Positions 18,564-27,620 of a stretch of 64,000 bases of DNA are shown piece after piece. The notes beneath the pieces are model-generated. The model did no database searches and had not been told where the DNA came from. It saw nothing but the letters and a program-made list of their open reading frames with translations. Numbering within the stretch: position 1 is the first letter of the stretch; each line of letters opens with the position of its first letter. The stretch is from Nitrosomonas sp. (lineage in GTDB: Bacteria; Pseudomonadota; Gammaproteobacteria; Burkholderiales; Nitrosomonadaceae). The stretch spans positions 1 to 64,000 of the forward strand of contig NZ_JAMWZS010000012.1 of the NCBI RefSeq assembly GCF_024282095.1. The letters run 5' to 3'. The translations under genes were made by a program, and so were the position numbers.

Positions 18564-19139
18564 TTAAATACTGTGTGCACGTTTGCGGCGTGCGACGAAA
18601 CCCAGCAATCCCAGTCCGACTAACAGCATCGCGTAGGTTTCAGGTTCGGGAACGGCGAAGATGAAGTGGTCATAGCCAAATCCAGATCCGGTCGAAGAAT
18701 CATCCAAATAAATACTCGTCACATGCGAAAATGCGGTCAAATCAACCAGACCATCGGTTGATTTCCCAACTGTGCCCAGTAACACAGCACCGTCATACAC
18801 ATTGACGTCAACGTGATCACCGGCATCCCATCCGGACGTCACAAACTTGAGGCCATTGACTGCAGTGGCAAAATCAATTTTCATGTCCGCTTGACAGTCG
18901 AATCCGCTGGTCAATGCGCAGATTTCATGATCAATACTCGCGGCACCTACGAAGATATCGGCACCCAAAGACGTTATCGTCGCTTGCGGCAGCACCAGGA
19001 CAGTGTTGCCTTGGGTTCCCGGTGAAAGTACGCTGAAGTCAAGCGTATCCGCTGACGCGCTTGCTGATACCAGTATCAAGCCGGCCGCTGCGATTGTTGT
19101 CAATTTACTTTCTAATGCGCTGCATATCATTTTTCTCAT
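18564..19139 (-). CDS. PEP-CTERM sorting-domain exported protein
   Basis: About 191 residues; the start at 19139 or 19130 is preferred over 19163 because it leads straight into the signal peptide (AAAGLILVSASASA). The middle is beta-rich and unassigned. The C terminus shows the full sorting signal: VPEPETYAM, a hydrophobic helix, then RRKR. Such proteins are processed by an exosortase and usually go to the surface or the exopolysaccharide layer. No exosortase (epsH-type) gene is in the window. Confidence 0.85.
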   Translation of the reverse strand: MRKMICSALESKLTTIAAAGLILVSASASADTLDFSVLSPGTQGNTVLVLPQATITSLGADIFVGAASIDHEICALTSGFDCQADMKIDFATAVNGLKFVTSGWDAGDHVDVNVYDGAVLLGTVGKSTDGLVDLTAFSHVTSIYLDDSSTGSGFGYDHFIFAVPEPETYAMLLVGLGLLGFVARRKRAHSI

Positions 19140-19702
19140 CTTATTCAATACTCCCAATAACATTCATATCTTCTCGTTATCAATCAATAACGATCCATCG
19201 TAATTGTTTTTCAGCCGACAATCCGGTGCTGTTACCAAATCACCATTGCACAAGTTTCTCTCTATAATCAATCAGTTGAAACAGCACAACAAAGCCGGGT
19301 ACTTTCCCAAACGCTTGCTCAAATCCCATCATTAACTCATCACCAATGATTGTACGGTATACAGCATCGTAAGAAAATAAATCTGTCGGCATATCAATCG
19401 CTATGGCAGATCCTGATAGCAAGATTATTGCGCTTATTTTTGTAGGATAATTCTTTTTATAATGGAAAAACAAGTACTTTTATCCGTCCATATCATGCAC
19501 TGATCCCAACGAATAACATGCTAATGTTTATCACCATTTTTATTGAACGGTATGGACAGGCATTGATTACTCCCATGCATTACACCCATCGGAAGATATC
19601 ACCCAACTAGCGCACTCAGAGTAATCCTCGCCATTTTCGGAATACCTCGAATATGTTCCAGTCATTCAAACATTTTTTATTCAATCCACGGAGACCATTC
19701 GC
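19140..19702. other. intergenic, no supported gene
   Basis: AT-rich gap between divergent genes. A minus-strand open frame at 19240-19473 has a weak signal-like N terminus but no recognisable domain, so I do not call it. It probably holds the promoters of both neighbours. Confidence 0.4.
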
Positions 19703-20581
19703 ATGAAACACCGCATGAAAGCGTTCATTTTATCTGCTTGTACAGTCATCCTAGTCGGCAATAGCCACTTCGCTGCAGCCGACACCGCCAGTGATACCGA
19801 GATTCTGCTTACCTGGGCCGAAAATACTTACCCGCAACTCTTTCCGAGCCGCCAGGTCACGCAAAAGATTGAACCTTGGTTGTATCGATATTACCCGGAA
19901 TCGCAAATCTATGCCGGGGTCAACAAAAGCGACAATACTGTGTATGTGCTCGGCGGTATTTTCGGAAATACGCCCGCAAAGATCGACACCCTTGCCAATG
20001 TGATCAGTCAAATCAACAGTTCCGGAGGCAACGGCAGTATTGCCGCTTGTGATGCATCAAAAATTCCCACTGGAATTTCTTATAGCCAAAGCGGCAATGT
20101 CGTCACAATCACTTCAAATGGTTCATGCATTCCTGCGCCTGATCTTTCTAACACCAATCTGTGCCAAACACCGCGACAAGCGACTGCGAGCAACACTTCC
20201 GTACTCGGCAGCAATACCGTGACTTCATCAGAAATAAAAGGCTTGGCAATCAACATTCCGGGCTTGCCCGATCCCATTAAAACCATCGTCGATGCCGCGG
20301 CAAATGTTAAACACTGCACCATGAATGCGCCGGTTGACACCGCCAATATGGTCGTCAACTCCGATCTTTGCCTCGATATTACATCAGCCGTCACAGCATT
20401 AGTAGCAAATTTTCCTGGCGTCGCAATGACACCGCCAGTCAACTATTTCACAAAAGGAACATACACCAATCAGATCGTAGCCGATTGCTTTGCGACCGAT
20501 GCCACAACCGTCAGTGACGCGGTTACTGGAGAAGTATGGATTAGAAGAGATGACGGCAGTTTCGAGAAGATCAGCGGTTAG
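19703..20581 (+). CDS. exported protein of unknown function
   Basis: 292 residues; the ATG at 19703 has GGAGA upstream. Signal peptide 1-26 ends at AAAD. Residues about 30-95 (LTWAENTYPQLFPSR, YRYYPES, IYAGVNKSDNTVYVLGG) form a small domain I have seen repeated in exported proteins of betaproteobacteria; it has no assigned function. The rest is Ser/Thr-rich with several cysteines (about 110-250), perhaps disulfide-bonded in the periplasm or outside the cell. A MITE-like remnant begins directly after the stop. Confidence 0.65.
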   Translation: MKHRMKAFILSACTVILVGNSHFAAADTASDTEILLTWAENTYPQLFPSRQVTQKIEPWLYRYYPESQIYAGVNKSDNTVYVLGGIFGNTPAKIDTLANVISQINSSGGNGSIAACDASKIPTGISYSQSGNVVTITSNGSCIPAPDLSNTNLCQTPRQATASNTSVLGSNTVTSSEIKGLAINIPGLPDPIKTIVDAAANVKHCTMNAPVDTANMVVNSDLCLDITSAVTALVANFPGVAMTPPVNYFTKGTYTNQIVADCFATDATTVSDAVTGEVWIRRDDGSFEKISG

Positions 20582-20655
20582 TAAGTCACTGAAAAACCGG
20601 CTGTTGCGCTACGGTATTAACAACAGGCTCAAAACGTTTTTAACGGCCTGTTAAA
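20582..20655. mobile_element. MITE remnant with both ends, interior deleted
   Basis: Starts like the left end (CTGAAAAACCGGCTGTTGC) and finishes like the right end (AAAACGTTTTTAACGGCCTGTTA), but lacks most of the interior of the 3326-3471 copy. The sequence is more diverged than in that copy. Confidence 0.5.
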
Positions 20656-20666
20656 CCCCGTAATAT

Positions 20667-20696
20667 GAAAAACCCCCACCGCAAACAGTGGGGGTA
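20667..20696 (-). terminator. rho-independent terminator of the globin-like gene
   Basis: Stem ACCCCCAC (20672-20679) with GTGGGGGT (20688-20695), and five A on the plus strand at its left edge, i.e. a T-tail when read on the minus strand. It lies about 22 bases past the minus-strand stop. Confidence 0.8.
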
Positions 20697-20716
20697 TCAA
20701 GCTGACTATGCGCTGG

Positions 20717-21310
20717 TTATTTGTTACGAACCCCGCCACGGCTGCGCTCAAGCACCTTAGCAATCGCCTGAATATCCGCCTGGCTCACACCGGCAAGCGC
20801 AGCCTGTTCTCCAATGATGTGAATAAATCTTGTGATGGTTTCATCCGGAATATTTCTTCCCCGATGAATCTTCGCCATGGAACTGCGGCATTGATGCCCC
20901 GATTCGAGTACTGCGCCGCTCTTCCGCGATGATCCGCCCAGATCGTGATCCAGCATCATGGCCAGGCAGCGCTCAATATCATCCGGCGTCGTCGTCAAAT
21001 TGCCAAAGAACGATACAATTTCACTATCGGAAAGCAAGGCTGGCACTGCGAAGTTATGCAAAAATGCAAGAATTCCATGGTACCCCCCTAGCCTGGCCGC
21101 AACCGTATCGCTTTTGATGACTAAGCGTGGATCCGCTTCACCGTCTTCAGTATGTTTATTTTCGTCGACTTCGGCTTGCCGCTCTATCGACTTACCTGAA
21201 TCAGCGAGCGCTGAATTCATTCCATCGACTGCAATCAATCCGCAGATGAGCGCAATCAGCAGATATTTCACCCCATTTGATGTGCCCTGATTCGATTGTT
21301 TCATGATCAT
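20717..21310 (-). CDS. exported truncated-hemoglobin-like protein
   Basis: About 197 residues from the ATG at 21310, which has AGGAGA eight bases upstream. A signal peptide (about 15-36, ending NSALA) is followed by a charged linker and a globin-like domain (about 72-190): RLGGYHGILAFLHNF, SEIVSFFGNL, DLGG, then RSSMAKIHRGRNI with the presumed proximal His149, and GVSQADIQAI. The spacing fits group-I-like truncated globins. Those are normally cytosolic; the signal peptide makes this one unusual. No fold search was possible. Confidence 0.6.
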   Translation of the reverse strand: MIMKQSNQGTSNGVKYLLIALICGLIAVDGMNSALADSGKSIERQAEVDENKHTEDGEADPRLVIKSDTVAARLGGYHGILAFLHNFAVPALLSDSEIVSFFGNLTTTPDDIERCLAMMLDHDLGGSSRKSGAVLESGHQCRSSMAKIHRGRNIPDETITRFIHIIGEQAALAGVSQADIQAIAKVLERSRGGVRNK

Positions 21311-21873
21311 GATTGATTCTCCTATCACTTAATTTCAATTTATTTTTTCCCAGGATAGCGACCGGCACCCACTGGGAATCCATGAAGTCTGCTGAAAGAA
21401 ATACTTTCTTCAGGCCACTCCACTGCTTAATACGCAGGCGTTTAAAATCCGGATGCAGAAAAACAGAAAAATATAAGGAGTCAGTGGAAAATCTTTTCCA
21501 CAATTTCTGTGGATAAACCAGTAGATGAATGCGCTAACGCTATAAAAAAGAAATATTTTTGCGCGCTGCTTTAAATTGAGTCAGAATTTTTATTGATCAT
21601 ATGCCAAGCCGTTGCGGTCAATGATCACATCAACGAAGGATGCTATTCTCGGACGCCCCCATCCGCTTGCATCCAAATTCATATTTGCTGCGTATAGGTT
21701 AACAAAAGCTTACATTTCATTAATGGCTGCAACCGGGTGATGTGAGCATTCCAAGGAAATTAGCGCGCAGCCGGTTTATCACCCCGTATTACCGTCAATT
21801 TCTGGTGTGATGCTATTGAATTATTTATACGATACGGCAATACTGCATCCCAGCTGGTGCCAGGGGTTCGAGC
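21311..21873. other. intergenic, promoter region of two divergent genes
   Basis: Contains no supported gene. It should hold the promoters of the globin-like gene and of the ECF sigma operon. I could not identify a convincing ECF-type -35/-10 pair by eye. Confidence 0.4.
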
Positions 21874-22533
21874 ATGCGGCGCTATAGAAAGGCTGATAAT
21901 CATAATGAACAAGGTGTGTCATCAGTGATCAATCATGCAACACCATGCAGTGGCCGCGATGCCGAAGAAGCGCAAATGCAGGCTTGGGTCACCGCGATTG
22001 CCGGTCGTGATGAGCAAGCGCTGGCACAATTATACGAAGCGACGCTGGCACGGGTTTATGGCGTGGCACTGCGCATCACACGCAACCCGCAAGCGGCGGA
22101 AGAAGTCAGTGAGGATGTATATTGGCAGGTCTGGCGCGAAGCGCTGCGTTTCGATGCGCAACGTGGCAAGGTCATCGCATGGCTATTGACGATCACGCGT
22201 AGCCGGGCACTGGATTATTTACGCAAAGCAGATAGCGCGCAACTGTGTGAAGAACCGGCGCTTTTGCTGATCGATGAACCTGCTGCTGATGGTGATCCGC
22301 ACGATTTACTGTCAGCCACGCAAAACAACTTACTATTGAATCAGGCACTACAGCAACTCGAGCCGATGCAACGGCAATTGATTACGCTGGCTTTTTTTCG
22401 CGGCTTGACACATGAGGAAATCACCACATTTACCGGCATGGCACTGGGTACAGTAAAATCGCACATCCGCCGCGCGCTCAAGCAATTGCACGATGTGCTG
22501 AAAGACGATTTAATCAAAGGCTTTGAACGATGA
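21874..22533 (+). CDS. ECF-family RNA polymerase sigma factor
   Basis: 219 residues. Region 2 (about 48-115: LYEATLARVYGVALRITRN, EEVSEDVYWQVWR) and region 4 (about 155-205: GLTHEEITTFTGMALGTVKS) are both intact. AGGGG lies before the ATG. The gene overlaps the following ChrR-like anti-sigma gene by four bases (ATGA), the standard sigma/anti-sigma arrangement; by analogy with RpoE-ChrR it may respond to singlet oxygen or peroxide stress. Confidence 0.92.
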   Translation: MRRYRKADNHNEQGVSSVINHATPCSGRDAEEAQMQAWVTAIAGRDEQALAQLYEATLARVYGVALRITRNPQAAEEVSEDVYWQVWREALRFDAQRGKVIAWLLTITRSRALDYLRKADSAQLCEEPALLLIDEPAADGDPHDLLSATQNNLLLNQALQQLEPMQRQLITLAFFRGLTHEEITTFTGMALGTVKSHIRRALKQLHDVLKDDLIKGFER

Positions 22534-23372
22534 AAAAACGCTACTCATTAGATTCGGAAAATCCGCAACACGCAGAAAAAGTCGAATCTGCTTTACTGGA
22601 GGGATTAACGTCATTACAGCCTAGCGTGCAGCAGCGCTCAAAAATCCGTACCCAGCTTTTTCAACGCATTCACGCCAGCATCACCGCAGAATCATCCCGT
22701 ATCACGATTCGTAGCGAACAAGGCAACTGGCGCAAGATTCGTCCCGGCGTTCGTGCCAAAACCCTGGATAAAAACAGCCGTGCTTTCTTGCTTGATATCG
22801 CACCCGGTGCCAGCCTTCCCACGCATCGCCACCATGAAGACGAGGAATGCGTGGTACTGCGCGGCTCAGCCAGTCTCGGAGACCTCACGGTCAGTACCGG
22901 CGATTACCATTTGGCACGCGCTGGCAGCCGTCATGGCAAAATATCGTCAGAAACCGGCGCCCTGCTCTACTTACGTGGCATACCGGTAGGACACAGCGGA
23001 GAAATTGCCCGCGACCTACTCACCGCCTTTTTACCCGGCGATGGCCGTGAATTGATCACCATCCGTGCCAACGAGGGTGAATGGTCGGATCTGGCACCGG
23101 GTGTATCCAGCAAGCCGTTGTACGACGATGGTCACACTTGCTCGTCGATTGTTCGCATTGCTGCTGATACCAACTGGGCACCGTCCCAACGCACGCTTGC
23201 ACACGCTGAAGAATGTCTGTTGCTCGAAGGCGATGCTTTCTTTGGCGACACCCTGCTACTTACTGGCGACTGGCAACTCGCGCCAATCGGCACCGAAGCC
23301 CGTTCGATATCGACGGACAAGGGGGTGCTGGTATTCATGCGGAGCGCCCGGAATCATAGGCAATCTCTGTGA
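22530..23372 (+). CDS. ChrR-like cupin anti-sigma factor
   Basis: 280 residues with two cupin-like halves. The first (about 65-150) keeps the metal-ligand pattern His99, His101, Glu105 and His135 (PTHRHHEDEE and GSRHG). The second (about 170-265) has the same scaffold (EECLLLEGDAFFGD) but lacks the His pair, so it is probably metal-free. The N-terminal zinc motif of R. sphaeroides ChrR is not obvious. It likely holds the sigma factor inactive until a signal alters the cupin. Start overlaps the sigma stop. Confidence 0.8.
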   Translation: MKKRYSLDSENPQHAEKVESALLEGLTSLQPSVQQRSKIRTQLFQRIHASITAESSRITIRSEQGNWRKIRPGVRAKTLDKNSRAFLLDIAPGASLPTHRHHEDEECVVLRGSASLGDLTVSTGDYHLARAGSRHGKISSETGALLYLRGIPVGHSGEIARDLLTAFLPGDGRELITIRANEGEWSDLAPGVSSKPLYDDGHTCSSIVRIAADTNWAPSQRTLAHAEECLLLEGDAFFGDTLLLTGDWQLAPIGTEARSISTDKGVLVFMRSARNHRQSL

Positions 23373-23396
23373 AAAAACGATTATTGAGATTCAAAC

Positions 23397-24290
23397 ATGC
23401 GGATTGGCATTGATCTCGGCGGTACAAAAATAGAGGGCGTGGTGCTGGATAACGATAGCAACGAGTTGTTGCGCAAACGTATCGACACCCAGCAATCTGA
23501 AGGCTATCCAGCCATTTTACACAAAATTGACCAACTCGTCGGGCGGCTTGAAGCCGAAGTTGGCCGCCAATGTTCGATTGGTATCGGCACACCTGGCGCC
23601 ATCTCGGCGGTAACCGGCAGGATGAAGAATTCCAATACCGCTTGCCTGAATGGGCAGCCATTGCTCGAGGATTTGCAAGCACTGCTGAGCCGGCCGTTAC
23701 GCATCGCCAACGATGCCAATTGCTTTGCTTTGAGCGAGGCACTGGATGGCGCGGGAAAAGGCTACGGCGTGGTGTTTGGCGTAATCATGGGCACGGGTGT
23801 GGGCGGCGGTATCGTGTTCAACAAGCAATTGCACCAGGGCCATCAGCACATCGGCGGCGAGTGGGGCCACAATATCCTGGAATTGGATGGACCGGATTGT
23901 TATTGCGGGCATAAAGGCTGTATCGAAACATTGATTTCCGGCATCGGCTTGGCAGCCGACTTCCATCGCCACGGCGGAAACAGTGTATTCAACGCCAACG
24001 ACATCGTAACGCATGCAGCACAAGGCCATGCCGCAGCGGAAGCTGCCATGCAGCGTTTCTTTGACCGCTTTGGCCGTGCTTTGGCAATGGTGGTGAATAT
24101 TCTCGATCCGGACGCCATTGTCCTCGGCGGCGGACTCTCCAATATCGACAGGCTTTATTCCGAAGGCCGAGCGCGCGTGGCGCATTATGTGTTTAACGAT
24201 GAGTTCATCACACCGATTCTAAAAAACGCGCATGGCGACAGTTCCGGTGTGCGTGGCGCGGCGCAATTGTGGCGTAGCGACGAAACCTGA
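23397..24290 (+). CDS. ROK-family sugar kinase (fructokinase/N-acetylglucosamine kinase type)
   Basis: 297 residues. The ATP-binding motif IDLGGTKIEGVV is at the N terminus, MGTGVGGGIVFN marks the second phosphate loop, and a zinc site CYCGHKGCIETLISG identifies the ROK group near Mak and NagK. It phosphorylates a hexose in the cytosol; the exact sugar is not readable from sequence. It begins 24 bases after the ChrR-like gene, so it may be part of the ECF regulon. A link to the alpha-glucan locus downstream is possible. Confidence 0.88.
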   Translation: MRIGIDLGGTKIEGVVLDNDSNELLRKRIDTQQSEGYPAILHKIDQLVGRLEAEVGRQCSIGIGTPGAISAVTGRMKNSNTACLNGQPLLEDLQALLSRPLRIANDANCFALSEALDGAGKGYGVVFGVIMGTGVGGGIVFNKQLHQGHQHIGGEWGHNILELDGPDCYCGHKGCIETLISGIGLAADFHRHGGNSVFNANDIVTHAAQGHAAAEAAMQRFFDRFGRALAMVVNILDPDAIVLGGGLSNIDRLYSEGRARVAHYVFNDEFITPILKNAHGDSSGVRGAAQLWRSDET

Positions 24291-25176
24291 TTGATGAGCT
24301 CAGATGGCTTATCGAAAACCGTGCGCGATTTTGTTGAAAAATACCTAATTACTTCGAATGGCGTGCGCCTGTCGTATCCCGTGCGATCCGCAGAATCCGA
24401 AAAACTGGCTACCCTTGAACAGATCAACACTTTGATCAGTAAACGTTTGATCCGCCATGAAAGCCTGGAAGAAGGCGACTCTATCGAACTGGTGCATGAC
24501 CGCCTGGCCCAAATCGCGTTGCAACATGGACAAGCCAGTCAGCAACTCAAGAAAACCCAGAGGCAGAAGCAGCAGCAACTCCGACGGCGTTGGGTAATCA
24601 GCGTTGTTGTCATCGTAATCGTGTTAATAGGCTTTGTTGTGTTTATGTTTAATCTCCGCAGGGTTTAATACCCCGCCGCTTGCGGCGGGGTACTTTATTG
24701 CTCAGCAAAAAGCACTTGAAGCCAAAGTTAAAGCAGAACAAGCATTACTGGGCACTACTGCCATGCGTCTGGTTGCTGAAGGTGGAACGATGACTTCCGT
24801 CTTGCGACCAGGAGGAACTATTCAAGGGCTATTCAAAGTTCTGGCTGGCCACCAAATAGTTCGCTCAGCAAATACCGATGAAGCTTTACAGATTGAATAT
24901 CTAAAACTAAATCATCTAATTTTTGTGAAAGAGAATTTAGCTGAAATTAGCAGTGCTGCTTTCAACCTGGACGGCAAACGCATTGTGTCAGTCGATTGGG
25001 ACCACGCATTGCGACTGTGGGAAGTATTCGAAGTCTGAACCGAAGCACTGTGCAAAAAACTCGGTCGCAACATGAGCCATCAGGAATGGAAAGAGTGGGT
25101 ATCACCGGATATTCCCTATGAAGAACAGTGCCCCGGTTTGCCAATTCCTCCCGACAAAGCAGATGCTGCCAATTAA
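24291..25176 (+). pseudogene. remnant of a STAND NTPase with WD40 repeats
   Basis: The NTPase domain and nearly all WD40 repeats are missing. The first piece (24291-24668) keeps the helical end of the NTPase (SIELVHDRLAQIALQHGQ), a basic run and a membrane helix. A palindrome-bearing insert of about 37 bases (24663-24699) then shifts the frame; the next piece resumes AQQKALEAKVKAEQALLGT and ends in one WD40-like unit (LDGKRIVSVDWDHALRLWEV). A TGA at 25036-25038 interrupts what reads on as TEALCKKLGRNMSHQEW and CPGLPIPPD, the usual tail of these proteins. Three separate lesions show decay. Confidence 0.75.
24669..24692. repeat. REP-like palindrome inside the STAND remnant
   Basis: TACCCCGCCGC-TT-GCGGCGGGGTA, a perfect 11-bp inverted repeat. 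A related palindrome occurs at 41216-41237. It sits exactly where the coding frame of the remnant breaks. Confidence 0.7.
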
Positions 25177-25206
25177 ACTTTAAGGGATATGCTGGATAAC
25201 CCTATT

Positions 25207-25277
25207 TGTTATTCCGAACATAGTGAGGAATCTTAGGAAATCAGCAACATAGATTTCTCGCTATGCTCGAAATGACA
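25207..25277. repeat. 71-bp palindromic repeat downstream of glgB
   Basis: Arms 25207-25233 and 25251-25277 (27 bases each) match at 22 of 27 positions; all differences are transitions. The core resembles the ATTTCGAGC/GCTCGAAAT type of dispersed palindrome known from many bacterial genomes. It ends two bases before the glgB stop codon on the minus strand and may act as an mRNA end structure. Confidence 0.65.
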
Positions 25278-25278
25278 G

Positions 25279-27492
25279 TTATTCAGGATTCCTAGTATCG
25301 GACATATCCTGCAAAGAAAAAACCACCCCCGCCAACGGCGGCAACGTAACCGTCATCGAATCGGCGAAACCCATCCAGGGTATGTGCACGCTGGCGATAT
25401 TGCCTAAATTGCCGACATTGCTGCCGCCGTAGTAGGTTGAATCACTGTTGAACAGTTCATGATAAGTCCCGGCGGCCGAGACGCCGATGCGGTAGCCGGT
25501 GCGCGGCACCGGGGTGAAATTGAGAACCACCAGCACAAAAGAGCCATCTTTGGCGCGCCGCACGTAGCTGATTACCGAATGATCGGCATCCTGGCAATCG
25601 ATCCAGTGAAATCCTTCCGATACAAAGTCGAGTTGATGCAAAGCCGGGATGTGTTTGTAATAATGATTCAAGTCACGGTGCGCAGCCTCGATACCGGAAT
25701 GCTGCTTTTGTCCGAGCAAATACCAATCCAGTTCATGGTTAATGCGCCATTCCTGCTGCTGGGCGAATTCGTTGCCCATGAAGTTGAGCTTCTTGCCCGG
25801 CCACGTCATCTGATACACCAGCAGCAGGCGCACATTGGCAAATTTCTGCCACGCATCGCCGGGCATTTTGTTCCAAAGCGAGCCTTTGCCATGCACCACT
25901 TCGTCATGCGAAAACGGCAGTACAAAATTTTCACTATACGCATAGAGCTGACTGAACGTGAGTTGATCCTGGTGATAACGCCGATGCACGGGGTCTTGCC
26001 GCATATATGCCAGGGTGTCGTGCATCCACCCCATATTCCATTTCATCGAAAATCCCAGACCGCCGACATAGGTAGGGCGCGATACGCCCGGCCACGCGGT
26101 GGATTCTTCGGCCAGCGTCAGCGCGCCGGGAAATTCGGCGTGCACCATGATATTCAGCTCGCGCAGGAATTCGATGGCTTCCAGATTTTCGCGACCGCCA
26201 TACTTATTGGGCAACCACTCCCCTTCCTTGCGCGAATAATCCAGATACAGCATCGAAGCCACCGCATCGACACGCAATCCGTCCAGGTGAAATTCGGATA
26301 ACCAGTAATGCGCGCTGGACAGCAGAAATGATTTCACTTCGTTGCGGCCGTAATTGAAGATGTACGTGCCCCAATCCTGGTGAAAACCAAGGCGCGGATC
26401 TTCATGTTCATACAATGCCGTGCCGTCGAAGCGCGCCAAAGCAAACGTATCCTGCGGAAAATGCGCAGGCACCCAATCCAGGATCACGCCAATTCCCGCC
26501 TGATGGCAGGTATCCACAAAAAACCGGAAGTCATCAGGTGAGCCATAACGGCTGGTGGCGGCAAAATAGCCGGTGGTCTGATAACCCCAGGATTCGTCCA
26601 GCGGATGTTCCGCAATGGGCATCAATTCGATATGCGTATAGCCCATTTCCAGCACATAGGGCAGCAAATGATCAGCGAGTTCCCGGTATGTGTAAAAACG
26701 CCCATCCGGATGCCGCTTCCACGATCCGGCGTGAACTTCAAGCACATTCAGCGGCGCATGCAGCCAATCCCAGTTAGCGCGGCTCGTCATCCACATTGCA
26801 TCGTGCCAATCATGGCGGCCATCCGCAGGCGTCAGCGCCGCCGTGTTGGGACGCAGCTCGTAGTGATTGGCATAAGGATCCGTTTTAAGCAGAATTTCCC
26901 CGCTGTTCCGATTGCAAATTTCATATTTATACAGTGAATCCGGCGGCAATTCCGGAATGAACAATTCCCACACGCCGCTGGCGTGATGCACTTTCATCGG
27001 ATGCGTTCTTCCATCCCACCGATTGAAATCGCCGACCACGCTGACACGTCCGGCGTTGGGCGCCCATACCGAAAAACGCATGCCAGCGATACCGGCATTG
27101 TTGGCAGGTTGCGCACCCAGCATGCGGTAGGCTTGCCACAGCTTGCCTTCATTGAACAGGTGCAAATCATGACCCGAAATTTGCGGCGCAAAAGCATAAG
27201 GATCATACGTTTCATAGACAATATGCCGTGCACCTTGCTTTTCGATCCGCAACCGATACGGCATGTCGGGCGGAGATTCTCCGCGCCACTCGAACACGCC
27301 ATGCGGATGGATGCGCCGCATCGGTTCAAAACCGCCAGCCGTTCTGATCCATACATGCGTGTCATCAGGGCGGAATACCCGTACCAAGGCTTGACCCTGT
27401 TCCTGATGCAACCCCAGATACGAAAATGGATCATGTAGCCGCGCATGCAGCAAAGCTTCTTGCAATGGATTGATTGTACGGGTGGTAATCAC
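25279..27492 (-). CDS. glgB: 1,4-alpha-glucan branching enzyme
   Basis: 737 residues, full length. An N-terminal carbohydrate-binding part and CBM48 domain (about 1-215) precede the GH13 barrel: DWVPAHFP, the catalytic-Asp strand [13 protein letters not shown], the catalytic-Glu strand AEESTAWPG, and [13 protein letters not shown] with the transition-state Asp region. It transfers alpha-1,4 chains to alpha-1,6 branch points in glycogen. It is on the opposite strand from the glgC-glgA group, separated from it by a broken TonB receptor and yfiR. Confidence 0.97.
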   Translation of the reverse strand: MITTRTINPLQEALLHARLHDPFSYLGLHQEQGQALVRVFRPDDTHVWIRTAGGFEPMRRIHPHGVFEWRGESPPDMPYRLRIEKQGARHIVYETYDPYAFAPQISGHDLHLFNEGKLWQAYRMLGAQPANNAGIAGMRFSVWAPNAGRVSVVGDFNRWDGRTHPMKVHHASGVWELFIPELPPDSLYKYEICNRNSGEILLKTDPYANHYELRPNTAALTPADGRHDWHDAMWMTSRANWDWLHAPLNVLEVHAGSWKRHPDGRFYTYRELADHLLPYVLEMGYTHIELMPIAEHPLDESWGYQTTGYFAATSRYGSPDDFRFFVDTCHQAGIGVILDWVPAHFPQDTFALARFDGTALYEHEDPRLGFHQDWGTYIFNYGRNEVKSFLLSSAHYWLSEFHLDGLRVDAVASMLYLDYSRKEGEWLPNKYGGRENLEAIEFLRELNIMVHAEFPGALTLAEESTAWPGVSRPTYVGGLGFSMKWNMGWMHDTLAYMRQDPVHRRYHQDQLTFSQLYAYSENFVLPFSHDEVVHGKGSLWNKMPGDAWQKFANVRLLLVYQMTWPGKKLNFMGNEFAQQQEWRINHELDWYLLGQKQHSGIEAAHRDLNHYYKHIPALHQLDFVSEGFHWIDCQDADHSVISYVRRAKDGSFVLVVLNFTPVPRTGYRIGVSAAGTYHELFNSDSTYYGGSNVGNLGNIASVHIPWMGFADSMTVTLPPLAGVVFSLQDMSDTRNPE

Positions 27493-27620
27493 ATCGGATC
27501 TTGGAAATTAAAACGGTTTAAGTGGGATCGCCCGGGTAACGCAAGCATAGAGATTATCACGTGAATGGTAAAAACGAAAATAAGCTCCCCAAATACCCAT
27601 CCGGTTTTGCCGAATTTTTG

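Noticed and set aside
19240..19473. 77-residue minus-strand open frame with a weak signal-like N terminus
   Set aside because: No domain, no clear ribosome binding site, AT-rich gap; could be a remnant but cannot be supported.
25459..26301. 280-residue open frame opposite glgB
   Set aside because: Shadow of the glgB coding strand; glgB is complete and unmistakable.
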